A DNA stretch of 64,000 bases, taken from positions 15,647,653 to 15,711,652 of the forward strand of contig CM068388.1 in NCBI GenBank assembly GCA_034770075.1. Reading direction: 5' to 3'. This document shows, one piece after another, positions 1-9,930 of this stretch. The notes under the pieces were generated by a model, which was not told where the DNA came from, ran no database searches, and worked only from the letters and a program-made list of their open reading frames with translations. The position numbers and the translations under genes were made by a program. The stretch's first letter is position 1; each line of letters opens with the position of its first letter. The stretch comes from Aralia elata (lineage: Eukaryota > Streptophyta > Magnoliopsida > Apiales > Araliaceae).

Positions 1-107
1 AATAAAATAAATAATAATAAAAAAAAAAAAATTTATACCTAAAATTCATATATGAAATCTGACTAGAATAATTATACCTGTGTCTTTAAAAACTTCAGGG
101 TTTTACA
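1..107 (-). mobile_element. possible LTR terminus (5' end of a minus-strand LTR)
   Basis: The neighbouring Athila-type LTR similarity begins abruptly at about 108-110. The sequence before it ends in GGGTTTTACA, which on the minus strand reads TGTAAAACCC, a common opening for a gypsy LTR (compare TGTAAGATCC in element C). I infer the end of a further LTR whose body lies left of the window. Without the other end this is only a suggestion. Confidence 0.35.
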
Positions 108-1146
108 CAGTTCACATATCACAGAAAAATAGCCAAGGGCACTAATATAGACATAACCATCTGTCAATGTATTATGACCTACTTACATAATATCCATACT
201 CAATAGACACCATGTAATCACCACTATAACCAAAATCACTATATTTCTATGTCAAATTATAATTATATTGATTTAAAGCATAAGACCTTATTTTGACTCC
301 TACGGTGAAACAGTATATTTCTATCTGATTCACAAAATATTAAGCTACCCAATTAAGCCTCATATTCGCAAGCTATCATGATTACAATCCATACTCATAT
401 GTTATTTCTCAAATCCATACAAGCACTGAAATCGAATGGTGATCAAGCATTCATACATGCAAAACAATCATGATAGAAGTTCCTTATGATATGCAAAATA
501 ATCTAACAGTCAAGCTTATAATTAGACTACATATTAAAATTCGTTAGAATCCCATACTGGAGATTAATTCATGACTGAACCAAAAGCCATTATGGGATCA
601 AAACTACACATAGAAAAATAGACAATCAATTGGAATAAGGAGAAGTAGATTGATCAAACCCAATTGATGAATAAAATCCAAAGTAAGCTTAAACCCACAT
701 CAAAATCCAGCACTTGAACAATAATAATCCTCAGTGAAACTCTCCAAAAAACTATCTCTAGAAAAGTAGAATAATAATAATAAAAGTCTCCAAGTTCCTT
801 CTCTAAATCTCTATCTTCTCAATAATAGCTTGAATCCTCTTCCGAATTGGCTTCTTTTTCCTCATCCAGCCGCACATCAGCAACAAAATTCGTGCCCTAG
901 CGCCTCTGGCGCTATCCTAGTGTAATTCCTAGCGCCTCTGGTGCTAGGTCATGTCCTCATATTTACAAAAATGCCACCAAGTCTGATTTTAACCCTTTAA
1001 GCTCCAAAATAACTCTTTTGCCCCTCCAGCGCCAATCCTACAATAAACAAACACAAAAAACGAATAAAACAATACTAAAAACACTTAAAGACTGCAATAA
1101 TTAAGTCTAACAAGACTTGATTCGTAGGTATAAAACCCACTCATCA
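108..1146 (-). mobile_element. Athila-type LTR fragment (K), truncated
   Basis: This stretch is clearly homologous to the LTRs of element B (6589-7627 and the matching part of 16668-18006), by eye at roughly 85-90% identity. It ends at the same terminus, TATAAAACCCACTCATCA. The roughly 300 bp that form the other LTR end in B are missing, replaced by unrelated DNA at 1-107. It carries the hairpin word AGCGCCTCTGGCGCT at 899-913 and a variant at 931-945. No internal Athila sequence follows at 1147, so it is either a solo LTR or the 5' LTR of an element lying to the left. Confidence 0.8.
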
Positions 1147-1915
1147 CCTCTCCTGTGTCCCTTAGTTTAGCTTACAAAATCATCGGATGAAACTTACGAC
1201 CTTTTGTTTCATCAGTTAAGAAAGCCAAAGGCCATAAGGCCATGTTTGGTTCTTCCTCAAAAATCTCATTTTCTCTTTATTTTAATATTTCTTCTACTAA
1301 ATGATATTTTGTCACACCTATTAAATTTAATTAAACTTATTATATTAATAAATTTAATGAAACTTATTAATAATTTCAAATAAAACTTTACAATTCAATT
1401 TAGCCAACTATAATTTTATTAAATAAATCATTTTATTCAATAAACTATTAATCCTCTAATTTAATTATTTAATTAAATTATAAAATTCTCATTACATTAG
1501 CGTACTAAAATACGCACCAACACTTTACACACAAATATATTCACATCAATTCACTATTTTAGTTAAATAAATCAATCACATTATTATGAAATTTAATTCA
1601 CAATAATTTTCATTGTCCACAAAACATAACAATTATATTATATTATTTTCCAATATAATTTTAACTTAATTAAATTAACTAATATTACTCAACTAATTTC
1701 CTTCTCATTGAAATTTCATTTAATCTTTTCAATGGTTTAATTAACTATTAAACCTTGTTTCCCAAATACACGAATATATAATTCTCTTCACATCAAATCA
1801 CATATTTCACAATATATATCACATATATACACATACTCAAACTCAAAACGTCACGTAATAAGAATTTTATTTATTAAATTCTTATTTAATAATTTCTAAA
1901 AATCCGGGTTGTCAC
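1147..1915 (-). mobile_element. LTR terminus of a minus-strand element (I)
   Basis: The right end reads on the minus strand TGTGACAACCCGGATTTT, a typical gypsy LTR opening, and it abuts the integrase frame of element A, which is cut at exactly this base. The body is AT-rich with no ORF. The left side is interrupted by the Athila-type LTR that ends at 1146. I infer an LTR inserted into A's integrase. The partner LTR and TSD (AGCT-side flank AGTCT, 1916-1920) would lie outside the window. Confidence 0.5.
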
Positions 1916-2699
1916 AAGTCTGGCTCTTATTGTTTTCACAATATCTACCGTGTGCTGAACTAGTTATGGTCCCAACAGTCGTATCTCCCTGACTTTATCC
2001 CAACATAACGGTGTTCTGCACTTTCTTCCGTAGAGGGCTTCATACGGCGGCATACCGATACTTGCGTGGTAGCTGTTGTTGTAGGCAAATTCAACAAGGG
2101 GTAAATAGTCATCCCAGTTTCCCTTGATATCTATCACACACGCTCTGAACATGTCTTCTAAAGTTTGTATTGTTCGTTCGCTCTGCCCGTCAGTTTGAGG
2201 ATGATAAGCAGTACTTAGCCTCAACTGCGTTCCCATTCTTTCATGCAAGCTCTTCCAAAAATTTGACGTGAAGCGCGAATCTCGATCTGAAACAATTGAC
2301 ACCGGCACTCCATGTCGCGAAATAATTTTCTTTATATACAACTTTGCTAATTGATTTAGATTGAATCGGATCCTTATTGGTAGAAAGTGTGCTGACTTTG
2401 TTAATCGGTCCACAATAACCCAAATTGCATCATAGCCCTTCTATGTGCTTGGAAGTCCCACTACGAAGTCCATTGTAATGTGCTCCCATTTCCATTTTGG
2501 TATCTTCAATGGTTGAAGTAGTCCACTCGGCCTTTGATGCTCTGCTTTGACTCGTTGACATGTGACACACTTACTGACGCACTCTGCCACCTCCCGCTTC
2601 AAATTTGGCCACCAAAAGTGCTGACGAAGGTCCCTATACATTTTTGTGCTTCCTGGGTGAACAGAATATGGTGAATTATGTGCCTCATGTAAGATTGCC
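1916..2699 (-). pseudogene. element A integrase, truncated
   Basis: This part continues the gag-pol frame. The zinc-binding HHCC region (histidines in the HNSPYSVHPG stretch, cysteines in CVSKCVTCQ) precedes the catalytic core: the first Asp in ITMDFVVGLP, the second in IVSDRDSRFTS, and the Glu in HPQTDGQSERT. Stop codons interrupt it at 2441-2443 and 1964-1966. Only about 17 codons follow the last stop before an unrelated LTR end at 1915/1916, so the C-terminal domain and chromodomain are lost. In an active element it would insert the cDNA into chromatin. All pieces are in the same frame as the upstream gag and RT. Confidence 0.85.
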
Positions 2700-3424
2700 T
2701 CTCTTAGTTCGGTCACATCTAGCACCCACACACGTCCTTCGAATCTCAAGATACCATCTTTATCCAATCTTAACTTTTCTTCATCGTTTTCTGCTACTCT
2801 TTTCTTTATCTTTTCACATTCCTCTTCATTTCCTTGTGCCTCCTTCACTTTGTCTAGCAACGTTGGACGACCTTCCATTACGAATAATTGCTCTGCGGCT
2901 CCTTTTGGAATTTTCACTTTTATCTCTAGCGGCGTCATTTCATCCACTAGCTCCTCTTGTGTTGTCAACTTGAACAAGCTCTCCTTTCCCTTTCTACTCA
3001 ACGTATCTACTACTACGTTTGCCTTCCTCGGGTGATAAAAAATTTCACAGTCGTAATCTTTGATTAGTTCCAACCACCTCTTTTGTCGCATATTGAGCTC
3101 CTTCTGTGTGAAGATATATTTCAGACTTTTGTGGTCCGTATATATCTCACATTTCTCCCCATAAAGATAGTGTCTCCAAATTTTCAATGCAAAAACTACT
3201 GCGGCTAACTCTAAGTCATGGGTAGGGTATCGCTTTTCATAGTCCTTCAATTGACGCGACGCATACGCAATTACCTTGCCATGCTGCATTAGAACACAAC
3301 CAAGACCTCAGTGTGACGCATCACTATGTACTACAAAACCTCCTGTATCATCCGGTAGAGATAACGCAGGCGCCTCGCTCAATCTCTTTTTCAACTCCTT
3401 GAAACTTTCTTCGCACTTTTCTGT
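2700..3424 (-). pseudogene. element A RNase H domain and linker to integrase
   Basis: RNase H follows RT in the same frame. The first catalytic Asp sits in FVVHSDASH, immediately before a stop at 3308-3310. The Glu is in HDLELAAVVFALKIW and the next Asp in YTDHKSLKYIF. After the domain comes the usual linker leading to the integrase zinc finger. The family degrades the RNA strand of the RNA-DNA hybrid during reverse transcription. Stops at 3425-3427 and 3308-3310 make it non-functional. Confidence 0.85.
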
Positions 3425-4354
3425 CTAGACAAAAATCACAGTCTTCCTCATTAAATTGGTCAACGGGGTCGCTATTTTGAAAAAATCTTGGATAAATCTT
3501 CGACAATACCCAATTAGCCCTAAGAAACTTTTCACCTCAGTCGGCATCCTTGGTTGTTCCCAGTTACTCACCGCCTCCACCTTTGCCGAATCCACTGAGA
3601 TTCCATCTTTTTCTATCACATGCCCTAAAAATTGTACCCTTTCCATCCAAAATTCGCATTTAGAAAATTTCGCGTACAACTTCTCCCTTCTTAGTGTTTC
3701 TAGTATCGCCTCCAGATTCTCGGCGTGCTCTTCTTTGGTCTTCGAATAAATTAGAATGTCGTCGATGAAAACTACCACAAACTTGTCTAGGTACGGCGTG
3801 AGAATTCGATTCATCAAATCCATAAATGCTGCTGGCGCATTCGTCAAACCGAAAGACATCACCAAAAATTCATAATGACCGTACCTCGTACGGAATGCAG
3901 TCGTAGGCACATCCTCCTTCCTTACCTTTAACTGGTGATATCCGGTCCTCAAATCTATCTTTGAGAAATATCTTGCTCCTTGCAGTTGGTCAAAAAGGTC
4001 GCCGATTCTTGGTAATGGATACTTATTCTTGATCATTGCCTTGTTCAACTCTCGGTAGTCGATGCACAGTCTCATCAATCCGTCCTTCTTCTTGACGAAC
4101 AAAACTGGTGCTCCCCATGGGGACACACTCGGCTGAATATACCACTTATCTTGCAATTCTTGAAGTTGTATCATCTATTCCTTCATTTCTACTAGTGCAA
4201 TACGATACGGGGCTTTTGAAACTGGTGTCATTCCTGGCGCTAAATCAATTACGAATTCAATTTCCCTGTCCAGCGGAAGACCGGGTAAATCATCTGGAAT
4301 CACATCTTGAAATTCCCTCACGATCGGTATATTCCTCATTTCTACTCCCACTTC
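3425..4354 (-). pseudogene. element A reverse transcriptase
   Basis: This is a gypsy-type RT with LRLCIDYRELN-like and PLPRIGDLFDQLQGA motifs, the FSKIDLRTGYHQL block and the catalytic FIDD in VVVFIDDILIYSK. The palm and connection regions (SFLGLIGYCRRFI) are also present. It lies between the protease and RNase H remnants in a single frame. Stops at 4355-4357, 4175-4177 and 3425-3427 bracket it, leaving an uninterrupted 249-residue stretch. Similarity to the C element RT is high throughout, which supports a Tekay assignment. Confidence 0.88.
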
Positions 4355-4513
4355 CTACGTATCCACAATATAGGCTAAATAGCCTACGCATCTTTTCCTT
4401 AACAATTTCTTGGCCTGCATCATCATAAGACAACACGATTGTCTAAGCGATGTGCTACCATAAAACACTACTATAGACTGGTTCGGGGTCCGAAGGTTCA
4501 CACTTTTGTTTTG

Positions 4514-4822
4514 TCAGTCAATTATTGCTGCATGGTCATACAACCAATCCATTCCCAGTATCACATCAAAATCTCCCAATTTAATCGGGATCAAATCTAC
4601 ATTCAGGTCATGACCCCTAATTTTAGCACAACAATTACGGTATATGAACTCTACAGGGATTACCTCCTCATTAGCAATTTCTATACTCAAGGGATGTTCT
4701 AGCCGCTCTTGGGGTAAGTTTAATCGTCTAGCAAATTGTTCAGACACAAACGAATAGGTAGCACCCGAATCAAATAATACGTAAGCATTTATATCATTGA
4801 TCGGGATAATACCTGAAACCAC
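4514..4822 (-). pseudogene. element A aspartic protease
   Basis: A retropepsin-like domain. The active site is in VLFDSGATYSFVS (DSG in place of the usual DTG, a frequent variant in gypsy elements), and the C-terminal signature is FDVILGMDWL. It would cleave the gag-pol polyprotein. The fragment lies between stops at 4844-4846 and 4514-4516, in frame with gag upstream and RT downstream. Confidence 0.85.
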
Positions 4823-4843
4823 GTCCCTTGAAGCTATGACATC

Positions 4844-5977
4844 CTAGCCAGTCATGTTGAATGTCCTAGAGATTGGTCGGCTAGGCTGAGCAGGTCTACC
4901 AATTATTGGCTTGTGGTTTCCTCCTATGTAGCCACTTCCTCCGCCGTTTCCTTTCTGGGGGCAATCCTTGATCCGGTGCTCGGCCGATCTACACGCAAAA
5001 CATCCACGAATTTTCTTCGGGTTTGGGCATTTTGGTGCTATATGTCCCTCCTGGGCACAGTTATAGCAGACACTGCGTCCCTTCCAGCATTCTCCCAGGT
5101 GATTTTTCCCGCATTTTGGACATGCCTCAATTCTCTTTTTGAATCCTCCTTAATTGCTTCCGGTCGGATTGGTGTTGGTACTATTATTGTTGCCTCCTTC
5201 CCACTTTCTCTTCCCTAGGTTACTTCCCCCGCTTTTACTTCCTCCACGATGGTCACTTCCGCTTTTTTTATTCTTCCTTTCCCTATTGTATTGACTCAAG
5301 GCCTCACTCCCACCTTCAGCAATGATGGCCTTCTCTAGTAGTGCATTAAAAGTCTCGATCTGGAGCACCGACACCTTACTGTATACCCATGACTTCAGCC
5401 CTTATTCGAACCGCTGTGCCTTCCGCTCTTCAGTATCCACTTGGTGTGGCGCAAAGCATGCGAGTTCATTAAATTTGGCGGCGTACTGCGCCACTGTCAT
5501 ATCCCCCTGCTTCAGTTCCAGAAACTTTACTTCCATCTGAGTTTTCATGCTCTTCAGAAAGTAGTCCTTGAAGAACAGTTCCTTAAATCTTTCCCATGGT
5601 ATTACCCCTTCGCCGACCCATTGTTGATTGGCCTCCCACCTATAGTTCACCTCTCCCTTCATCATATAGGTGGTGAATGCCATTTTCTGGTCTTCTCCCA
5701 TGCGTGCGATGGTAAAAGCCTTCTCTGTTTCTTTGACCCAAGACTGAGCCTCGATCGGGTCGGTCGTTCCTTTGAACTCTGGAGGTCTCACACTTTTGAA
5801 GTCTTTAAAATTTGATACGGGGATAGTTAGGGGAATGGGATTTTCGGGCTCCGCATTCCTGCCCTGGAATACTCCCTCTAATAGGTTTGCTAGCCACTAT
5901 ATGGGGTCTGCTTGGCCTCCTCCATTATTCACCGATCCCTCGGGTGTTCGTGGAACTGATATTCTACGCGGAGACAT
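4844..5977 (-). pseudogene. element A gag with three zinc knuckles
   Basis: The start is chosen at ATG 5977 (MSPRRISVPRTPEG), the first in-frame Met after the leader. The retrotransposon gag domain lies around 5800-5400 (PPEFKGTTDPIEAQSW through VKFLELKQGDMTVAQYAAKF). A basic, Gly/Ser/Asn-rich tail leads to three knuckles at about 5125-4960: CPKCGKNHLGEC, CYNCAQEGHIAPKC and CFACRSAEHRIKDC. Gag would form the particle and bind the RNA. Premature stops are at 5897-5899 (TAG), 5402-5404 (TAA), 5150-5152 (TAA) and 4844-4846 (TAG). No frameshift is seen. Confidence 0.85.
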
Positions 5978-6283
5978 CTTCTGCTTAATGGAAGAAAACT
6001 TAAATGTTATAATCCTATTACACCTCGTACATATTTATTCTAGTGCGATAGTAGAATAGAGCAATATACATAACAAAAGGTTGGGGCATACAACACTTAT
6101 CCCATACATAACGTATAACGTTGGGATTACAATCACAAAATCACACACTGCTAGACACATAAGCTAAACAGTCTATTCGAGTATGTCGTGCTCCATCGCG
6201 CTATCATACTCCATATGCCCCATACGGGTCATCAATTCTCGACTCATGGCACGACGAGTCTGTCTTACCTCAACCAGATAATG
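5978..6283 (-). other. element A 5' leader, gag-proximal part
   Basis: Non-coding leader between A's gag start and the point where element B is inserted. The other half of the leader is 18012-18320, with the duplicated GTATA at each side of B. I see no ORF or clear structure in it. Confidence 0.6.
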
Positions 6284-6288
6284 GTATA
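6284..6288. repeat. target-site duplication of element B, left copy
   Basis: GTATA stands directly before the left LTR (6289) and again directly after the right LTR (18007-18011). The 5-bp length is standard for gypsy integration. Confidence 0.9.
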
Positions 6289-7627
6289 TGTTGCCTCTTT
6301 TTAAGTATTTAATAAAAGAGCTCTAACTCGTGCAAGTGTACACGGTCAACAAGTAATACAGAGGAAGTATAGTATTGTCCCACAGAGAAAGGATTAAATT
6401 AAATTACTATGCATCAGTCCTATCACTATATTTATTTGCCTAAACTAATGACTTGATTGTGTTGACAAAATTATTTCTAAATCAATTAACAACTAAGGAT
6501 ACAAATACTAACGAAATATATCAAACTTGGAATTAATGGGATCCTAACTTCATTTAATAGTTCATCTAATTACCACTATCATGCTAGTAAGTTCACATAT
6601 CACAGAAAAGTAGCCAAGGACACTAAAATAGACATAACTATTTGTCAATGTATTATGACCTACTTACATAATATCCATACCCAATAGACACCATGTAATC
6701 ACCACTATAACCAAAATCACTATATTTCTATATGAAATTGCAATTATATTGATTTAAAGCTCAAGCCCTTATTCTGACTCTTACGGTGAAACAGTATATT
6801 TCTATCTGATTCACAAAATATTTAAGCTATCCAAATAAGCCTCATATTCGCAAGCTATCATGATTACAATCCATACTCATATGTTATTTCTCAATTCCAT
6901 ACAAGCACTGAAATCGAATGGTGATCAAGCATTCATACATGTAAAACAATCATGATAGAAATTCCTTATGATATGCAAAACAATCTAACAATCAAGCTTA
7001 TAATTAGACTACATATTAAAATCCGTTAGAATCCCATAATGGAGATTAGTTCATGTCTGAACCAAAAGCCATTATGGGATCAAAATTAAACATGGAAAAA
7101 TAAACAATCAATTGAAGTAAGAAGAATTAGATTGATCAAACCCAATTAAAAAATAAATTCCAAAGTAAAGTTCAACCCACATCAATATCCAGCACTTGAA
7201 CAATAATAATCCACGATAAAACTCCCCAAAAAAACTAACTCTAGACCAGTAGAATAATAATAATAAAAGTCTCTAAGTTCCCTCTTAAGGTTTCTTTCTC
7301 TAAATCTGATCAATAATAACTCGAATCCTCTTCCGAATTGGCTTCCTTTTCCTCCTCCAGCCGCAACTCAGCACCCACAGCCGTGCCTTAGCGCCTCTGG
7401 CGCTACCTTAGTACAAATCCTAGCGCCTCTAGCGCTAGGTCATGTCCAGGAATTACAAAAAATTCCACCAAGTGTATTTTAAGCTCCAAATTTACCCTTT
7501 TGCCCCTCCAGCTTCAATCCTACAATAAACAAACATAAAAACAAATAAAACAATACTAAAAACACTTAAAGACCACAATAGTTAAGTCTAACAAGACCTG
7601 ATTAGTAGGTATAAAACCCACTCATCA
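6289..7627 (-). mobile_element. element B 3' LTR
   Basis: On the minus strand it opens TGATGAGTGGGTTTTATACC and closes AAAAAGAGGCAACA. It is 1,339 bp, the same length as the partner at 16668-18006. It holds two hairpin words at 7390-7404 and 7422-7436. It is AT-rich and has no ORF. Confidence 0.95.
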
Positions 7628-7640
7628 AATACCCCCAAAC
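7628..7640 (-). other. element B polypurine tract
   Basis: The minus strand reads GTTTGGGGGTATT directly before the 3' LTR start (TGATGAG). This is the plus-strand DNA primer site for reverse transcription. Similar G-rich tracts recur at about 8239-8251 and 8618-8630. Confidence 0.85.
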
Positions 7641-8697
7641 TTAACCAATTGCTTGTCCCCAAGCAATGCAATGATGCAAATGCAAATTAACTAACATGCC
7701 TACGAATTAATCAATCAACCAACATAGTATCCAACACTAGGCCTCAACGATTTCATACAGTACTTGAGCAGAATCTCTAACCAATGCAAAGTTTCTAACT
7801 TGAATCAATGAGTCAAGTTACACCTGTCATCACCCATGTTGTGCGTGTGTGTATATCAACCATTTCAATCAATTACAATTCAAATCCATCACATAATTGA
7901 CTTCTTAGAAGAAAACTTTCAATTGTAACTCAATTCAACCCGTGAACACACCCAATTCAACTGATTCAAGCAATCACTAAGCATAGGGGTATCACTAAGG
8001 TTATTTAACACATTTAAATCCTTTTTAAACCCTTCCCCAGGAATTCAAACAATTGTTTTTTCTTTAATGAGTGCATTTTATGCTCCATCTCATTTTCTTT
8101 TGAACGAGTGCGTTTTACGTTCCATCTCGTTCCATGTGTTTATGAGTGAGTGCGTTTTACGCTCCATCTCAACCCACCACATGATCCATTCTTTAGTTGG
8201 GAAAGGTTCAAAATTGTCAAAAAAAATTTACACCCCACGATTCCCCCAAACTTAGATTCTTGTCTGTTTTGATTTACTGGGCGTTTCACCGATATTATTA
8301 AGTTTTAACCCAAATCTTCCACCAGAAGAAAATTATGCAACAATTTGAATTAAATTGATCAAAACAATTGATTATGTGCTTTCCTAGCTAACAAGAGTTT
8401 CAAACAGGTTAAACTTCACTTCCTAATCAAAATCATCACTAAGCACTAGTTTTCAATTCTTCTCAAATTAAAACCATGAAACCAGTCTTATCATTGGCCA
8501 CATTAGATACTATATCGATTTATGCTCAATTCATGAAACTAGATGCATAACACAACCTAAAATGCAATATAACTACCATGCAATGAAACCTAACAATCTA
8601 TATGAAAACAAAAAAAACTACCCCCAAACTGAACAAGACAATGTCCTCATTGAAAAATAAGAAGAGATTAAGAACAAAGGACTCCCCTGATGAAGCA
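7641..8697 (-). other. element B 3' untranslated region
   Basis: This is non-coding DNA between the extra ORF and the polypurine tract. It contains a three-copy repeat (8069-8170, listed separately) and two additional PPT-like tracts. The short plus-strand ORF across 8067-8255 only reads through that repeat and is not taken as a gene. Confidence 0.7.
8069..8170 (-). repeat. triplicated ~23-bp block in Athila 3' UTR
   Basis: Three copies of a block matching GAGTGCRTTTTAYGYTCCAT (plus strand) followed by CTC begin at about 8069, 8106 and 8148. The same block occurs three times in element G (39626-39745) in the same orientation relative to the element. Function is unknown. Confidence 0.85.
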
Positions 8698-9930
8698 CTA
8701 CTCATCATCACTGCCATCGGCAGCGTCATCATCATCATCATCTGCATCAGGAGGGGAGTCAGGTGGTGGGTAAATAGATAGAAGAGGAGCTGGTGGAAAT
8801 TGGAATGGTCCTGCTGAAGGATTCAACCGCCCAAACATTTCCACCAAAGCTGTGGAACAATTAACATTATACGCATAAATATATGCCTGGCGCTGAGCAA
8901 GTCGACTCTGCTGCCGAGTCAATCGATCAAAACCCCTCTGAACTGATCCTGCCACTAAGTCTATCCGTCGAGTATGGTGCCGAAGGTCCTGTCGGATAGT
9001 CTCAACTATAGTAGGGGCTGGAACCGGATCCTCAGCAGGTGGTGGCTGCTCCTGTGGCTGCTGCTGTGGCTGCTCCTGTGGTACAATGAAACCTAAGCCC
9101 CTCGGGTGTGATTCACCTCCACCCCATACTCTGTAGCGTAACATCGTCGCATGATCAATTGGAGGCAATGGAGCCTGCATAAATTCATCTTTATCCCACT
9201 TGACTCCAGCACGACGGCACAAATCTGTGATCAATGAAAGGTGAGGCAGTCCACCCGTGGTACTACCCTTAAGTGCGTGCAGGATAGATTCATGAATTAC
9301 CTCCCCTATATCCACTGCCTTCCCTTTGGCAATGCAAAACAATAACGCCGCCTGCTGATTAATTACATCACTCATATGGGGGCACAACATCAACTTAGCA
9401 CATATAAACGCATGCCATACTTTTCCATATCTGCTCAACTTGGATGACGGGAAGTGCACGGCTTCTTGTTGGTCTGTTAACTTCCATTCTGTCCCTAGCT
9501 CACAGAGGGCTTCTATAATCTCAGAATAATCCAAATCTTGTTCCAAGTATTTCGTATAGCCATCCCTGTGAATCTTCGGCAACCCATAATACGCATTAAT
9601 AGCTTTACGCCCCACATTTATTTCCTGACCCCGAACCATAACCAGATTCCCATTAGCTTCTTTAGCATTGGCATAAAACTCATTCACAATATTAATAGCA
9701 GCTGGCTCGGGTTGTGCAGTAAATACCATCCAATTTCGAGTGCGTATCATGTGAGCGACTTCCCCATCTACGTGCTCAATAGGTAGCAAGCCACGCTCAG
9801 GAATTAGAGATTTCTCGGAGGACCAATTTTTAAACCTATCACTTGCTTCTGGGCTAACAAATTTCCTCTTATCATATTTCACAATAGCGGACGAACCTGA
9901 GCTTTCCCCTCTATGTCTTTTGGGAGCCAT
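8698..9930 (-). CDS. Athila extra ORF (env-position protein, plant-transposon domain)
   Basis: An uninterrupted ORF downstream of integrase, in the position where Athila elements carry a second ORF. I start at the Met of MAPKRHRGESSG (9930), giving about 410 residues. An in-frame Met at 9972 would add 14 hydrophobic residues. The globular region (RFKNWSSEKSLIPERGLL through GHIHESILHALK-like text) resembles the domain databases call a putative plant transposon protein domain. After it comes a Pro/Gln-rich stretch, a helical segment around DLRHHTRRIDLVAGS and a strongly acidic C-terminus (run of D, ending DGSDDE). I see no signal peptide in the shorter form and no clear fusion-protein features. 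The role is unknown. It is intact although gag-pol of the same copy is broken. Confidence 0.8.
   Translation of the reverse strand: MAPKRHRGESSGSSAIVKYDKRKFVSPEASDRFKNWSSEKSLIPERGLLPIEHVDGEVAHMIRTRNWMVFTAQPEPAAINIVNEFYANAKEANGNLVMVRGQEINVGRKAINAYYGLPKIHRDGYTKYLEQDLDYSEIIEALCELGTEWKLTDQQEAVHFPSSKLSRYGKVWHAFICAKLMLCPHMSDVINQQAALLFCIAKGKAVDIGEVIHESILHALKGSTTGGLPHLSLITDLCRRAGVKWDKDEFMQAPLPPIDHATMLRYRVWGGGESHPRGLGFIVPQEQPQQQPQEQPPPAEDPVPAPTIVETIRQDLRHHTRRIDLVAGSVQRGFDRLTRQQSRLAQRQAYIYAYNVNCSTALVEMFGRLNPSAGPFQFPPAPLLSIYPPPDSPPDADDDDDDAADGSDDE

Noticed and set aside
2605..2973. 122-residue plus-strand ORF
   Set aside because: Exact antisense shadow of the RNase H/integrase linker of element A, with no domain.
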